From assembly GCF_004364935.1 (NCBI RefSeq), contig NZ_SOBT01000010.1:124001-188000 (forward strand): 64,000 nt of DNA, written 5' to 3'. Position 1 is the first letter of the stretch, and every line of letters begins with the position of its first letter. This document shows, piece by piece, positions 25,524 through 33,925 of the stretch. Made by a program: the position numbers and the translations under genes. Source of the DNA: Panacagrimonas perspica. GTDB lineage: Bacteria > Pseudomonadota > Gammaproteobacteria > Nevskiales > Nevskiaceae. The notes beneath the pieces were generated by a model. It was not told the origin of the DNA and made no database searches. It was given only the letters and a program-made list of their open reading frames with translations.

Positions 25524-26351
25524 CTATCGGGCGATAGCAGCTTCATTACCGCGAATCGCGGCCAGCTTGGCGGCGAAACTGGCAGTGGTGATCGGACCCA
25601 GGTGGGTTTCGCGCAGGCGACCCTCGGCGTCGAAAAACAAGGTGGCCGGAAGTCCGGGCGTCTGGAACGACGCGGCGACGGTGCCCTCCGTGTCCAGCAG
25701 CACCTGCTCGATCCGCACGCCCGCGCGCTGCAGGTAGGCGATGACGGCTGAGGCCGGTTCGCGCTGGTTAACGAATACAAACTGCGTATCCGCATACTCA
25801 TCCTGAGCTGCCTCCAGCACCGGCATCTCCCGCCGACACGGCGGGCACCACGATGCCCAGAGATTGACCACCAACGGCCGTCCCTGGAAGTCGCTGAGCC
25901 GCGTGGGGCGACCATCCAGCGTCAGCAACGCAATTCCCGGAATAGACACACTGTGCTGCTGAAACAGGCGCAATCCGTTGCTCAGCGCCGCCCATGCAAA
26001 AAGCCCCGCAAACATGGCCGCCCCGAGCGGACGACGGATGCCCGGATCGTGGCGTGTGAGCCACAGTCCGAATGCAACGGACCCTGCAACCCCGGGCAAC
26101 GCGAGAAACCCGCCGTCGTGGATCATCAGGATCGACAGCGGTTCCGCCATGTACTCCGGCCACCAGCGCAACACGAAAGCGAGACGGGCTGTCAGCAGGC
26201 CTGCGAGCAGCAGATCGACGAGTTGTGAAGCCTGCCGTCGCCACCCGCCGCCGGGTCGTAACCGTTCGAGTGTGTAGGCAACGCCTAGCGAACATGACAG
26301 GGCCAGCAGCAGGATCACCACCGGCATCGGCAGTGGTCCAAGGCTCAGCAT
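25524..26351 (-). CDS. Membrane-anchored TlpA-type thiol:disulfide oxidoreductase with an Lgt-like N-terminal half
   Basis: A 275-residue protein. Residues about 1-130 hold four hydrophobic segments resembling the truncated prolipoprotein diacylglyceryl transferase-like module sometimes fused to TlpA. Residues about 135-270 are a periplasmic thioredoxin-like domain with the active site WASWCPPCRREMPVL. It would reduce disulfides or handle thiols at the outer face of the membrane. Its ATG overlaps the stop of the rhodanese gene (ATGA), so the two are coupled. A thioredoxin/rhodanese pair beside sox and mtoX suggests periplasmic sulfur or haem-site thiol handling, comparable to SoxW, but this is not proven. 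Confidence 0.8.
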   Translation of the reverse strand: MLSLGPLPMPVVILLLALSCSLGVAYTLERLRPGGGWRRQASQLVDLLLAGLLTARLAFVLRWWPEYMAEPLSILMIHDGGFLALPGVAGSVAFGLWLTRHDPGIRRPLGAAMFAGLFAWAALSNGLRLFQQHSVSIPGIALLTLDGRPTRLSDFQGRPLVVNLWASWCPPCRREMPVLEAAQDEYADTQFVFVNQREPASAVIAYLQRAGVRIEQVLLDTEGTVAASFQTPGLPATLFFDAEGRLRETHLGPITTASFAAKLAAIRGNEAAIAR

Positions 26352-26698
26352 CAGCGCAGCGCGTTGGAGGCCTTGAGACCACCGACGATGTAGCGCGCGT
26401 TCGTGCAGCCCAGCGCGCGCAGACTGTCGGCCGACAGTGCGCCGCGATTATTGACGTTGCAGTAACAGAGGATGGGCGTATCGAGATCCGGTACGAGGCT
26501 CTCAATATTCATCTCCAGCTTGCCGCGGCTCAGGTTCGCGGATCCGGCGATATGACCGCCCTCGTGCTCCTCGCGATCCCGGATGTCGAGCAGAACCGTG
26601 CCGGACTCCATCAACGCATCCACCTGTTCAGGTCCGACCCCTTCGACGCGCCCGCGGGCCGCGTCGGCGAGCGCCTGGAACTTCTGCGTGTACGACAT
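26351..26698 (-). CDS. Single-domain rhodanese-like sulfurtransferase
   Basis: A 115-residue rhodanese domain with the typical LLDIRDREEHEGGHIAGSANL segment. The active-site loop is CYCNVNNRGAL; aligned to C-x4-R loops, the second cysteine is the catalytic one. The start at 26698 (MSYTQ) fits the domain better than the upstream start at 26743. It carries sulfane sulfur between thiols. It is the first gene of a two-gene minus-strand operon with the TlpA-like protein, and its stop overlaps that start. Confidence 0.85.
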   Translation of the reverse strand: MSYTQKFQALADAARGRVEGVGPEQVDALMESGTVLLDIRDREEHEGGHIAGSANLSRGKLEMNIESLVPDLDTPILCYCNVNNRGALSADSLRALGCTNARYIVGGLKASNALR

Positions 26699-26836
26699 CG
26701 GCGAACTCCGGAAATCGATGCGGCGTGCAGTGTGACACGTCATCGCTCTCGTGCTTCACCATAACCGAGCCAATTCAGCTCGAACATGATTTCCCGAATT
26801 AGCGAGTCTTGTGGCGCACTTACGGCGGGTCACTCT

Positions 26837-26908
26837 CATGTCGACGAGGTAGCTTTCACCGGCTCGACGGAAACCGACCATCTGATCGTGAAAGCCGCAT
26901 TCGAATGA
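26837..26908 (+). pseudogene. Aldehyde dehydrogenase relic (24 codons)
   Basis: This intergenic stretch translates as VDEVAFTGSTETDHLIVKAA, ending in a stop. It matches VDKVAFTGSTEVGKLIVKAA of the intact dehydrogenase at 21405-22925 in 16 of 20 positions. No start or flanking dehydrogenase sequence remains. It is a decayed fragment of a paralogue, evidence of past duplication or rearrangement at this site. Confidence 0.75.
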
Positions 26909-27075
26909 CCTCCTGCCGGTGCTCGCGATAAGCCGGATCAGGAGCTAAATTCATTTAGACGGATGCCTCCGTTTCTCGTCAACTTTATACCTGCGAATCG
27001 AGCGCAGACGTAGTATTTTCAAGGTTCCCGCGCATCATCGAATGCGCGCCCGTTGGACTTCCAAGGAGAATTTGA

Positions 27076-27714
27076 GTGGGTACTGTCAAGACCTTGCTGC
27101 ACGTTGAAGCCTCGCCCCGGAAAGATCGCTCTGCCTCCCTTGAGGTGGCCCGCTCTTTCGTCGATGCACTCAAAGCCAATTCACCAGGTCTTGCGGTCGA
27201 CACGATGGACTTGTGGAAAACGACGTTGCCCGAATTCGATGGAGCCGCGCTGCAGGGCAAGTACGCCGGCCTTGAAGGAAGAGCACGCAATTCGGAAGAA
27301 GAGAAGGCCTGGAGCACGATCACGACGCTTGCCGATCGACTCAAGCGGGCTGACGTCCTGTTGTTCTCGGTGCCGATGTGGAACTGGACCATTCCCTACA
27401 AGCTCAAGCATCTGATTGATCTCATCACGCAGAAGGACGTGCTGTTCTCGTTCGACGAGAAAGGAATGAATGGCCTGCTGCACAACAAGCGCGCCGTTTG
27501 CGTCTACGCACGCGGCATCGACTTCACTCCGGGCACTGGCTTCCCTTCCTCATTCGATCACCAGAAGCCCTACATGGAGACCTGGCTGAACTCGATCGGC
27601 GTCACCGCGATCGACACGCTGATGGTCCAGAAGACCTTGTTTGGACCGGAATTGGACAAGCAGGAACGCGACGCTGCTTCCGAAGCCGCGCGTGCGTTGG
27701 CGGCAGGCATTTAG
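27076..27714 (+). CDS. FMN-dependent NAD(P)H oxidoreductase (AzoR/flavodoxin-like fold)
   Basis: A 212-residue protein of the azoreductase family: N-terminal LLHVEASPRKDRSASLEVARSF (phosphate loop), then ADVLLFSVPMWNWTIPYKLKHLIDLI, the flavin-binding core. It starts at GTG with AGGAGA about 10 bp before. AzoR enzymes reduce quinones and azo dyes and can release reduced FMN. The island has two FMNH2-type monooxygenases but no dedicated flavin reductase that I can see, so this protein is a candidate partner. That link is inference. Confidence 0.83.
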   Translation: MGTVKTLLHVEASPRKDRSASLEVARSFVDALKANSPGLAVDTMDLWKTTLPEFDGAALQGKYAGLEGRARNSEEEKAWSTITTLADRLKRADVLLFSVPMWNWTIPYKLKHLIDLITQKDVLFSFDEKGMNGLLHNKRAVCVYARGIDFTPGTGFPSSFDHQKPYMETWLNSIGVTAIDTLMVQKTLFGPELDKQERDAASEAARALAAGI

Positions 27715-27801
27715 CCCTGTAGAACGCTTGCGGTATTCGGTCCCCCGGAGCCGCCCTGCGGTTCCGACGTAGAGCTCGGGACCGTCTCAGGACACGAAGC
27801 C

Positions 27802-27828
27802 GCCTGGCCCATTCTCATTGGGCCAGGC
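27802..27828. terminator. Symmetric hairpin between convergent genes
   Basis: GCCTGGCCCA, loop TTCTCAT, TGGGCCAGGC: a perfect 10-bp stem midway between the azoreductase stop (27714) and the end of the minus-strand gene at 27894. No T-run is seen on either side, so it may act as a bidirectional transcript boundary. Confidence 0.5.
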
Positions 27829-27893
27829 GCTGAGTGCGAAAATTGCCTGCTTCTCGAAAGCGAGAAGCTGTGGAACCTTGGCAGGCAGCGAAG

Positions 27894-28403
27894 TCAGCAG
27901 CGAGCGACGTAAACCCGTTCCGGGACGTGCGTGTTGAATCGTTCTGCCCAAGGCAGGACGAGCTCACCGGAGGGTCTCGGAAAGACGCCTTTGATTTCCG
28001 CGAACGTGGACGATCCAACTTCGAGGAGTTCGATCTGGGAGATGTCGTTCCAGGCAATGCGTCTGACGGACATTCCGATCTGGACGAACACGGATTCGGC
28101 ACTCACCTGCACGAAGAAATATGCGCTGGTGCCGGCGAGCAGGCCTCGCCCGCCGAAGTAGTGTGCGTCGTCGAGACGCTTCGGATCGTGCTCCGTCCCC
28201 AGTTCCTTCAGTCGACGTTTGTTGATGACTATCCGAAGCACGCCGATGAGCCACGCACATGCGAGGACCGCGAGAACTCCGCAGAAGATGGCGACCGCGA
28301 TGCTGCTGGAGCGTCGGTAGCCAGCCCAACCGCACAGTGCGGCGAGCACCAACAGGCCCGAGTTGTACAAGCTGGGATGGAAGGTGACCGGTTGGCGTTC
28401 CAT
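27894..28403 (-). CDS. Small membrane protein with a PH-like cytoplasmic domain
   Basis: A 169-residue protein with two transmembrane helices near residues 14-60 (GLLVLAALCGWAGY and AVAIFCGVLAVLACAWLIGVL), then a soluble domain with alternating strands (RIAWNDISQIELLEV) like bacterial PH-like/YcxB domains. The start at 28403 (MERQ) avoids an upstream extension that runs through a terminator. I do not recognise a specific family and cannot give a function. It stands alone between the azoreductase and the sox/ctaD terminator. Confidence 0.6.
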   Translation of the reverse strand: MERQPVTFHPSLYNSGLLVLAALCGWAGYRRSSSIAVAIFCGVLAVLACAWLIGVLRIVINKRRLKELGTEHDPKRLDDAHYFGGRGLLAGTSAYFFVQVSAESVFVQIGMSVRRIAWNDISQIELLEVGSSTFAEIKGVFPRPSGELVLPWAERFNTHVPERVYVARC

Positions 28404-28475
28404 TCGTCGAAGACAATCGGTTGAAGCGCGGTTCCGGGTCGGTCGTGACAGTGCTCCGTGCCCCCGGAATCCCAG

Positions 28476-28510
28476 AAAAAAAAACCCGCTTCCGATCAGC
28501 AGGAAGCGGG
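28476..28510 (-). terminator. Rho-independent terminator of the sox-ctaD transcript
   Basis: On the minus strand: CCCGCTTCC, loop TGCTGATC, GGAAGCGGG, then nine T residues (28484 down to 28476). It is a textbook intrinsic terminator 255 bp after the ctaD stop and the only one downstream of the sox operon. Confidence 0.88.
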
Positions 28511-28764
28511 GCGTGACCGTGGTGGCGCCAGGGTCAAAAAGCAGCAGAACCACGAAAGCTGCCGAGGAGGCGAAACAGCTCTGCTGCTAGAGGAGACGTT
28601 TCTCCGATTTCGTCTGCGGCTTCACGCCCAGGAGCCAACAGCCGATCGAAGCGTGTTGACATCAGTTTCCGGAATTTCCATCGTCCGGAACAATCCGTAG
28701 GTGTACGTGGGGGAACTAGGAACCGCCCCAGGCAGATCGCTCGATGGCCGCAAACGAGCGCGTG

Positions 28765-30417
28765 CTACCGGGCGGCGACACCGGCGCCGGAATCGTGCAC
28801 GGCCGTCAGGTCGGAGTCACCCACGTGCGGAGGATCCTCGAAGGTGTGGTACGGAGCCGGCGAGGCCACCGTCCACTCGAGGCCGTGCGCGCCTTCCCAG
28901 ACGCGGTCGGTCGCTTTCTGACCCTTGCGGGCCATGCAGGCAATCATGTTGAAGATGAAGATGAACTGCGCGATGAAGAACACGAACGCGCCGATCGTGG
29001 AGACCATGTTGAAGTCCACGAACTGCACCGCGTAATCCGGCACGCGGCGCTGCATGCCCGCCAGTCCCGAGAAGTGCTGCGGGAAGAAGGTCACGTTGAT
29101 GAAGATGGCCGAGAGCCAGAAGTGCACCTTGCCCCAGAACTCGTTGTACATCACGCCCGTCCACTTCGGGATCCAGTAGTACACGGCGGCGATGATCGAG
29201 AACACGGCGCCCGGCACCAGCACGTAGTGGAAGTGCGCGACCACGAAGTAGGTGTCGTGGTACTGGAAGTCCACCGGCGCGATGGCGAGCATCAGGCCCG
29301 AGAAGCCGCCGATCGAGAACAGGAACACGAAGGCGATCGCGAACAGCATCGGCGTCTCGAACGTCATCGAGCCGCGCCACATCGTGGCGATCCAGTTGAA
29401 CACCTTCACGCCCGTGGGCACCGCGATCAGCATCGTGCTGAACATGAAGAAGAGCTCGCCGGCCAGCGGCATGCCCACCGTGAACATGTGGTGCGCCCAC
29501 ACGATGAACGACAGGAACGCGATCGACGCGGTGGCGTAGACCATCGAGTCGTAGCCGAACAGCGTCTTGCGCGCGAACGTCGGGATGATCGTGGAGACCA
29601 CGCCGAACGCCGGCAGAATCAGGATGTAGACCTCGGGGTGACCGAAGAACCAGAAGATGTGCTGGAACATCACCGGGTCGCCGCCGCCCGAAGCGGTGAA
29701 GAAGCTGGTGGCGAAGTACTTGTCGGTGAGCAGCATCGTCACGGCGCCCGCGAGCACCGGCATCGTCGCGATCAGCAGGTAGGCAGTGATCAGCCAGGTC
29801 CAGCAGAACAGCGGCATCTTGAGCAGGGTCATGCCCGGCGCGCGCAGGTTCAGGATCGTCACGACGACGTTGATGGCGCCCGTGATCGAGCTGATACCCA
29901 TCAAGTGGATGGCGAAGATCAGGAACGGGAAGCCTTCACCGGTCTGCAGCACCAGCGGCGGGTACATCGTCCAGCCACCGGCAGGACCACCGCCCGGCAT
30001 GAACAGCGTCGAGAGCAGCAGCGTGAAGGCGAAGGGCAGGATCCAGAAGCCCCAATTGTTCACGCGCGGCAGCGCCATGTCCGAGGCGCCCACCATCATC
30101 GGGACCATCCAGTTGGCGAGGCCGGTGAAGCCGGGCATGACGCCACCGAAGATCATGACCAGCGCGTGCAGCGTGGTCATCTGGTTGAAGAATTCGGGAT
30201 CGACGAACTGCAGGCCGGGGTGCCAGAGCTCGGCGCGGATCACCAGCGACATCAGGCCGCCGATGAAGAACATCGAGAACGAGAAGATCAGGTACAGCGT
30301 GCCCAGATCCTTGTGATTCGTCGTCTTGATCCACCGCATGATCCCCTTCTCGGGGCCATGGTGATGGTCGTCATGACCGTGGGCGTGATCGTCGTGAGCG
30401 TGGTCGTGGCTGGCCAT
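28765..30417 (-). CDS. ctaD: Cytochrome c oxidase subunit I (aa3 type)
   Basis: A 550-residue, twelve-helix haem-copper oxidase subunit I. Haem and CuB ligands are visible: LHALVM (low-spin haem a His), HPEVYILILP (CuB His and cross-linked Tyr), WAHHMFTVG (two CuB His) and VVAHFHYVLVPG (haem ligands). VPTGVKVFNW carries the K-channel Lys. The N terminus is a His/Asp-rich cytoplasmic tail (HDHAHDDHAHGHDDHHH). The ATG lies 2 bp past the soxB stop, and the gene ends in the operon terminator region. No subunit II, III or assembly gene is adjacent, so this is a lone catalytic subunit co-transcribed with sox. Confidence 0.93.
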   Translation of the reverse strand: MASHDHAHDDHAHGHDDHHHGPEKGIMRWIKTTNHKDLGTLYLIFSFSMFFIGGLMSLVIRAELWHPGLQFVDPEFFNQMTTLHALVMIFGGVMPGFTGLANWMVPMMVGASDMALPRVNNWGFWILPFAFTLLLSTLFMPGGGPAGGWTMYPPLVLQTGEGFPFLIFAIHLMGISSITGAINVVVTILNLRAPGMTLLKMPLFCWTWLITAYLLIATMPVLAGAVTMLLTDKYFATSFFTASGGGDPVMFQHIFWFFGHPEVYILILPAFGVVSTIIPTFARKTLFGYDSMVYATASIAFLSFIVWAHHMFTVGMPLAGELFFMFSTMLIAVPTGVKVFNWIATMWRGSMTFETPMLFAIAFVFLFSIGGFSGLMLAIAPVDFQYHDTYFVVAHFHYVLVPGAVFSIIAAVYYWIPKWTGVMYNEFWGKVHFWLSAIFINVTFFPQHFSGLAGMQRRVPDYAVQFVDFNMVSTIGAFVFFIAQFIFIFNMIACMARKGQKATDRVWEGAHGLEWTVASPAPYHTFEDPPHVGDSDLTAVHDSGAGVAAR

Positions 30418-30419
30418 CG

Positions 30420-32141
30420 CTACAGTAGTCCTGCGTTGTCGGTGACGCCGATCAGGCGCGGGCTTTGGGCACCGCGCGCGACGACTTCCTTCTGATCCTT
30501 GAGCCATCGACTGACGACTTCCCAGATTGGCTCGCCTTCAACATTGGCAGCAACCGGGGCCCAACCGGCGACCTTGTAGGTCTTGGTCGCGTCCAGCCGT
30601 TTTCCATTCAACCGGAGGTCCTGGATCCGATTGCCCACCTTCTCGAACGGTGCGATCGCGTAGGACAGGCCTCCGACCCGCACCATGTCTCCGCCCTGCT
30701 GCAGGTAGGGATCGGGGTTGAACAGGTTGTCCGCGACATCCTCGAGAACGGCCTTGACCCGCTCCCCCGTCATGTCGGTCAGGGTCGTCTGCGGATAGCT
30801 GATGGCCGTCTGGTTCATCACGTCTTCCAGGGTGATGGCCATCCCGGCGGTCAGGCTCGTGCCCCATCGGAACCCCGGCGAAAACGCAATCTCTGCGTTC
30901 TTCTCGGTGAGGAGCGCATCGAGAACGACCTGATCGAACGTTCCGTTGAAGTTACCCCGACGGTAGAGCGTCTCGCCGGCCACCGCGAGCCGCTGCCCAA
31001 GCTTCTCGGCGAAAGGAGCTCGAACCCGCGCGATGAGTGCCGCCATCTCGGGGTCGGGCGTGATGGCATCGGCGAACACGGGCAGCAGTCGATACTTCCA
31101 GCCAGTCGGCCGACCGTTCGCAACGGAGAAATCGAGAACGCCAAGAAACTTGCCGTTGCTTCCCGCGTTGGTGACCAGGGTCACGCCGCCCGCGTTCTTG
31201 ACCTCGATCGGCCGGGCGACCGCGTCGTGCGTGTGGCCGCCCAGGATCGCATCGATACCGGAGACACGGCTGGCGAGCTTGAGGTCGACGTCCATCCCGT
31301 TATGCGATAGCAACACGACCACGACGGCGCCCTGCTTGCGCGCTTCGGTCACCACCTTCTGCAGGTTTTCTTCCTGTATCCCGAACGCCCAGTTCGGGGT
31401 GAAGTGGGCAGGGTTTGCGATCGGCGTATAAGGGAACGCTTGCCCGATGACAGCAGTCGGGACGCCGTTGATCTGCCGAATAACGTAGGGAGGGAAAACG
31501 GGATCGCCGAAATCCTGCGTCCGCACGTTGTGCGCGACGAAGTCGAGCGCGTTATTGAAGTCGGAGGAGATGATCTTCTCCACCCGGTCGCTCCCCAGCG
31601 TGAACTCCCAGTGACCCGTCATGACATCGACGCCCATCAGACGACAGGCATCGACCATGTCCTGGCCCTGGGTCCACATGGCGGTGGCGGAACCCTGCCA
31701 AGTATCGCCACCGTCGAGGAGCAAGGCGCCCGGCCGCGTCGCCTTCATTCGTTTGACGAGTGACGAGAGGTGCGCAAACCCACCGACGCGTCCGAACCTC
31801 GCCGATGCTTCCTCGAAGTCGAGGCAGCTCAGGGCGTAGGCTTCCGGAGAACCTTTCTTGATGCCGTAGCTGCGCAGTAGCGCGTCCCCGACGAGATGCG
31901 GCGGCCGATTCCTCGCCTCACCCACTCCCAGGTTGACCGAAGGTTCCCGGAACAAGATCGGGTTGAGCTGCGCATGGCAGTCCGTGAAGTGGAGCAGGTG
32001 CACTTGGCCAAACCGGGGAACGTCGTACAGACCGTCCCACGAAGCATCGGTCCCGGCGCGGCTGTTCGTGATCGGGAGACCGGAGACGACCGCCGCCGCC
32101 ATGACCTGCAAGAACTCACGTCTCGAAAAAGTGCCGCTCAT
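30420..32141 (-). CDS. soxB: SoxB thiosulfohydrolase
   Basis: A 573-residue periplasmic 5'-nucleotidase-family enzyme with a TAT signal (FSRREFLQVMAAAVVSG). The dimanganese site motifs are HFTDCHAQL, LLLDGGDTWQGS, MTGHWEFTLG, LLSHNGMDVD and ILGGHTHDAV. It hydrolyses the sulfonate group as sulfate from the cysteine-bound S-sulfonate on SoxYZ. The start at 32141 (MSGTF) has GGAAG upstream; an ATG five codons earlier has no SD. It is the last sox gene, followed directly by ctaD. Confidence 0.95.
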   Translation of the reverse strand: MSGTFSRREFLQVMAAAVVSGLPITNSRAGTDASWDGLYDVPRFGQVHLLHFTDCHAQLNPILFREPSVNLGVGEARNRPPHLVGDALLRSYGIKKGSPEAYALSCLDFEEASARFGRVGGFAHLSSLVKRMKATRPGALLLDGGDTWQGSATAMWTQGQDMVDACRLMGVDVMTGHWEFTLGSDRVEKIISSDFNNALDFVAHNVRTQDFGDPVFPPYVIRQINGVPTAVIGQAFPYTPIANPAHFTPNWAFGIQEENLQKVVTEARKQGAVVVVLLSHNGMDVDLKLASRVSGIDAILGGHTHDAVARPIEVKNAGGVTLVTNAGSNGKFLGVLDFSVANGRPTGWKYRLLPVFADAITPDPEMAALIARVRAPFAEKLGQRLAVAGETLYRRGNFNGTFDQVVLDALLTEKNAEIAFSPGFRWGTSLTAGMAITLEDVMNQTAISYPQTTLTDMTGERVKAVLEDVADNLFNPDPYLQQGGDMVRVGGLSYAIAPFEKVGNRIQDLRLNGKRLDATKTYKVAGWAPVAANVEGEPIWEVVSRWLKDQKEVVARGAQSPRLIGVTDNAGLL

Positions 32142-32173
32142 TGATCTTCCATTCATGCCGGCATCGCAGCCCG

Positions 32174-32782
32174 TTACTTGTTGACCGGTGACGCCGGGTC
32201 GAACAGGAATGCCATGACGTCGCGGATCTGCTCTTCCGTCAGGATCTTCGCGTCGCCGAAACGCGGCATGTGGCTGCAGGCGCTATAGGCGTGCGAATTC
32301 CAGATCCGTGTCCACGTGTACTTGAGCATCGCTTCCGACTGACCGCGGATCTTCCCGTAGCCGGCCAGCGAGGGACCCAGGGTTCCGAACGAAATCTCTT
32401 CTGGAGCCAGCTGGTGGCACGCGTAGCAGTTCCCGCCATTCGGCGTGGCGGGATCGTCCGAGGACTGCATGCCGGTTCCGGTCTGGGCGATCTTCTGTCC
32501 TTTCTCCCATTGCCCGAGCAGCTTTCCGTCTGCTGGAAGGACGACACCGTCCATCGCGGCCTTCTGAATTTTTGTGGCCACGTCGGCGGCTACTTCCATT
32601 CCTACAGGGCCACTGCAGGCCTGCTGCATCTCCGATTGCTGGAGTCGATCCAGCCCCGCTTGGCCCTTCGCCCGGTACGAAGCCGTCAGTGACTCGTTGT
32701 CACCGGCCATCGTGGTAGGGGAAAGCGTTGCTAACACGAGCACGAGCAACGAGAGGGTGGCCACAAGGCAGCGCGCGCTCAT
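32174..32782 (-). CDS. soxX: SoxX cytochrome c subunit
   Basis: A 202-residue exported monohaem cytochrome with a signal peptide of about 26 residues, the haem site CYACH at about 120 and the distal Met in CSHMPRFG at about 175. It forms the SoxAX complex that joins thiosulfate to the SoxY cysteine. Its ATG overlaps the soxA stop (ATGA). At about 200 residues it is longer than minimal SoxX; the extra stretch lies N-terminal to the haem domain. Confidence 0.93.
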   Translation of the reverse strand: MSARCLVATLSLLVLVLATLSPTTMAGDNESLTASYRAKGQAGLDRLQQSEMQQACSGPVGMEVAADVATKIQKAAMDGVVLPADGKLLGQWEKGQKIAQTGTGMQSSDDPATPNGGNCYACHQLAPEEISFGTLGPSLAGYGKIRGQSEAMLKYTWTRIWNSHAYSACSHMPRFGDAKILTEEQIRDVMAFLFDPASPVNK

Positions 32783-33603
32783 CGCTTGATCCCCGGTGCG
32801 TCCATGATGCCGCCGTTGGCAGTCGCGCCGAGGTAGGTGAGCAGGCTCACGGCGGCAGGTGACCCGAAGATGAGTTCAGGCAAGCGCTGCTGCCGCGCGC
32901 AATCCACCATCCGCCACTGCATCGTCCGCAGGGCGCCTTGCGAGACGCGATACGCCGGCCAGGATCGATACGCGTTGGCCGCACCTTCCTGGGTGGTGAG
33001 ATTGGGGAGCACTGTGAGTCGAATTCGTTTGCTCGACTGCGAATGGCAACCGGCACACGAAAAGTCGTACGGACCCGCGCGGTAATTGAATAGCCGCTTG
33101 CCTTCGGCGAACGCTGCTTGTTCCTTGGCATGCTTCTGCGGCACCGAGATCACCTTGCCGCGGGATTGGCCGGCGATCCATGCAGTGAGCGCCTCCAGAT
33201 CGGTGGCCGTCTGGCCCTGAACCGAAAACGGGCGCGCAGTGACCGCACTTTCCGACAGCCCTTGAATGTCGTTCATGCACCAAGCGAGCCGCGTCTCCAG
33301 ATCCATGACTCGCCCCGCATCCTTGAAGTAGCGTGGCAACGAGGCGTACGCACCTGCCACGACTCCGGCCCCGAGCCCGAGGTCGCAAGCGGACAGCGGC
33401 TTGTTCTTCGGCCCTCTCGCGGCGCTCCATAACTCTTCGCCCTGCATCTCGACCAGCTCGGCAGGATTGCCCTCTCCCAGCATTTCCCGGTACTGGGAAA
33501 ACATCTCGTCGTCGCCGGCGGCGAATGCGACGGATGCGCAGCAGGAGACGCAGAACAGGGCCGCACGAAACCAGCTTCGGGACGATACTGCGGAAGCGCT
33601 CAC
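32779..33603 (-). CDS. soxA: SoxA L-cysteine S-thiosulfotransferase, single-haem type
   Basis: A 274-residue exported protein starting at GTG within the soxZ stop (GTGA). Only one CXXCH is present (FSCAGCHSQ, about 180). The first haem site of dihaem SoxA is reduced to a lone Cys in SACDLGLG. The active-site cysteine that becomes a persulfide haem ligand is in MVDCARQQRLP. LPRYFKDAGRVMDLETRLAWCM is typical SoxA. It works with SoxX to attach thiosulfate to SoxYZ. The single-haem form is known in some Sox systems. Confidence 0.93.
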   Translation of the reverse strand: MSASAVSSRSWFRAALFCVSCCASVAFAAGDDEMFSQYREMLGEGNPAELVEMQGEELWSAARGPKNKPLSACDLGLGAGVVAGAYASLPRYFKDAGRVMDLETRLAWCMNDIQGLSESAVTARPFSVQGQTATDLEALTAWIAGQSRGKVISVPQKHAKEQAAFAEGKRLFNYRAGPYDFSCAGCHSQSSKRIRLTVLPNLTTQEGAANAYRSWPAYRVSQGALRTMQWRMVDCARQQRLPELIFGSPAAVSLLTYLGATANGGIMDAPGIKR

Positions 33604-33911
33604 GACAGGGCGACCTGGTCGGTTCGCGAGTCACCCTGGTTGTCCTTCCAGGTGACGCTCACGGAGTCACCTGGGGTTCCACCCACGAACTGGAACTGGA
33701 TGAACGGATTCTGGGAGACCGCAGGACCCCAGACCGCGGAGAGGACCACCTTGTCGTTGTGCTTGGCAACCACCTCGTTGATGTAATGGCCGGGAATGGT
33801 CTTTCCCTCCGGATCCTTGCGGAACCCGGTCTCCATCGGATGAGCAATGAGGACTTTGACTTCGGTGCGGCCGTCCTTGATGGCCGCGCGGATCTTCATC
33901 GGACTACCCAT
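33600..33911 (-). CDS. soxZ: SoxZ carrier subunit
   Basis: A 103-residue immunoglobulin-like protein (MKIRAAIKDGRTEVKVLIAHPMETG and FIQFQFVGGTPGD) without a signal peptide; it is exported with SoxY through TAT. The start is placed at 33911 (MGSPMKIR). It forms the SoxYZ heterodimer that carries sulfur intermediates. It begins 15 bp after the soxY stop, and its own stop overlaps soxA. Confidence 0.94.
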   Translation of the reverse strand: MGSPMKIRAAIKDGRTEVKVLIAHPMETGFRKDPEGKTIPGHYINEVVAKHNDKVVLSAVWGPAVSQNPFIQFQFVGGTPGDSVSVTWKDNQGDSRTDQVALS

Positions 33912-33925
33912 GACTTTCTCCTGTC

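Noticed and set aside
28744-30495. A 583-codon open frame antisense to ctaD, and similarly long antisense frames opposite the DUF1329, RND and cioA genes
   Set aside because: They are low-complexity (His, Arg, Asp, Gln rich) reverse-frame shadows of GC-rich genes with strong domain evidence on the other strand.
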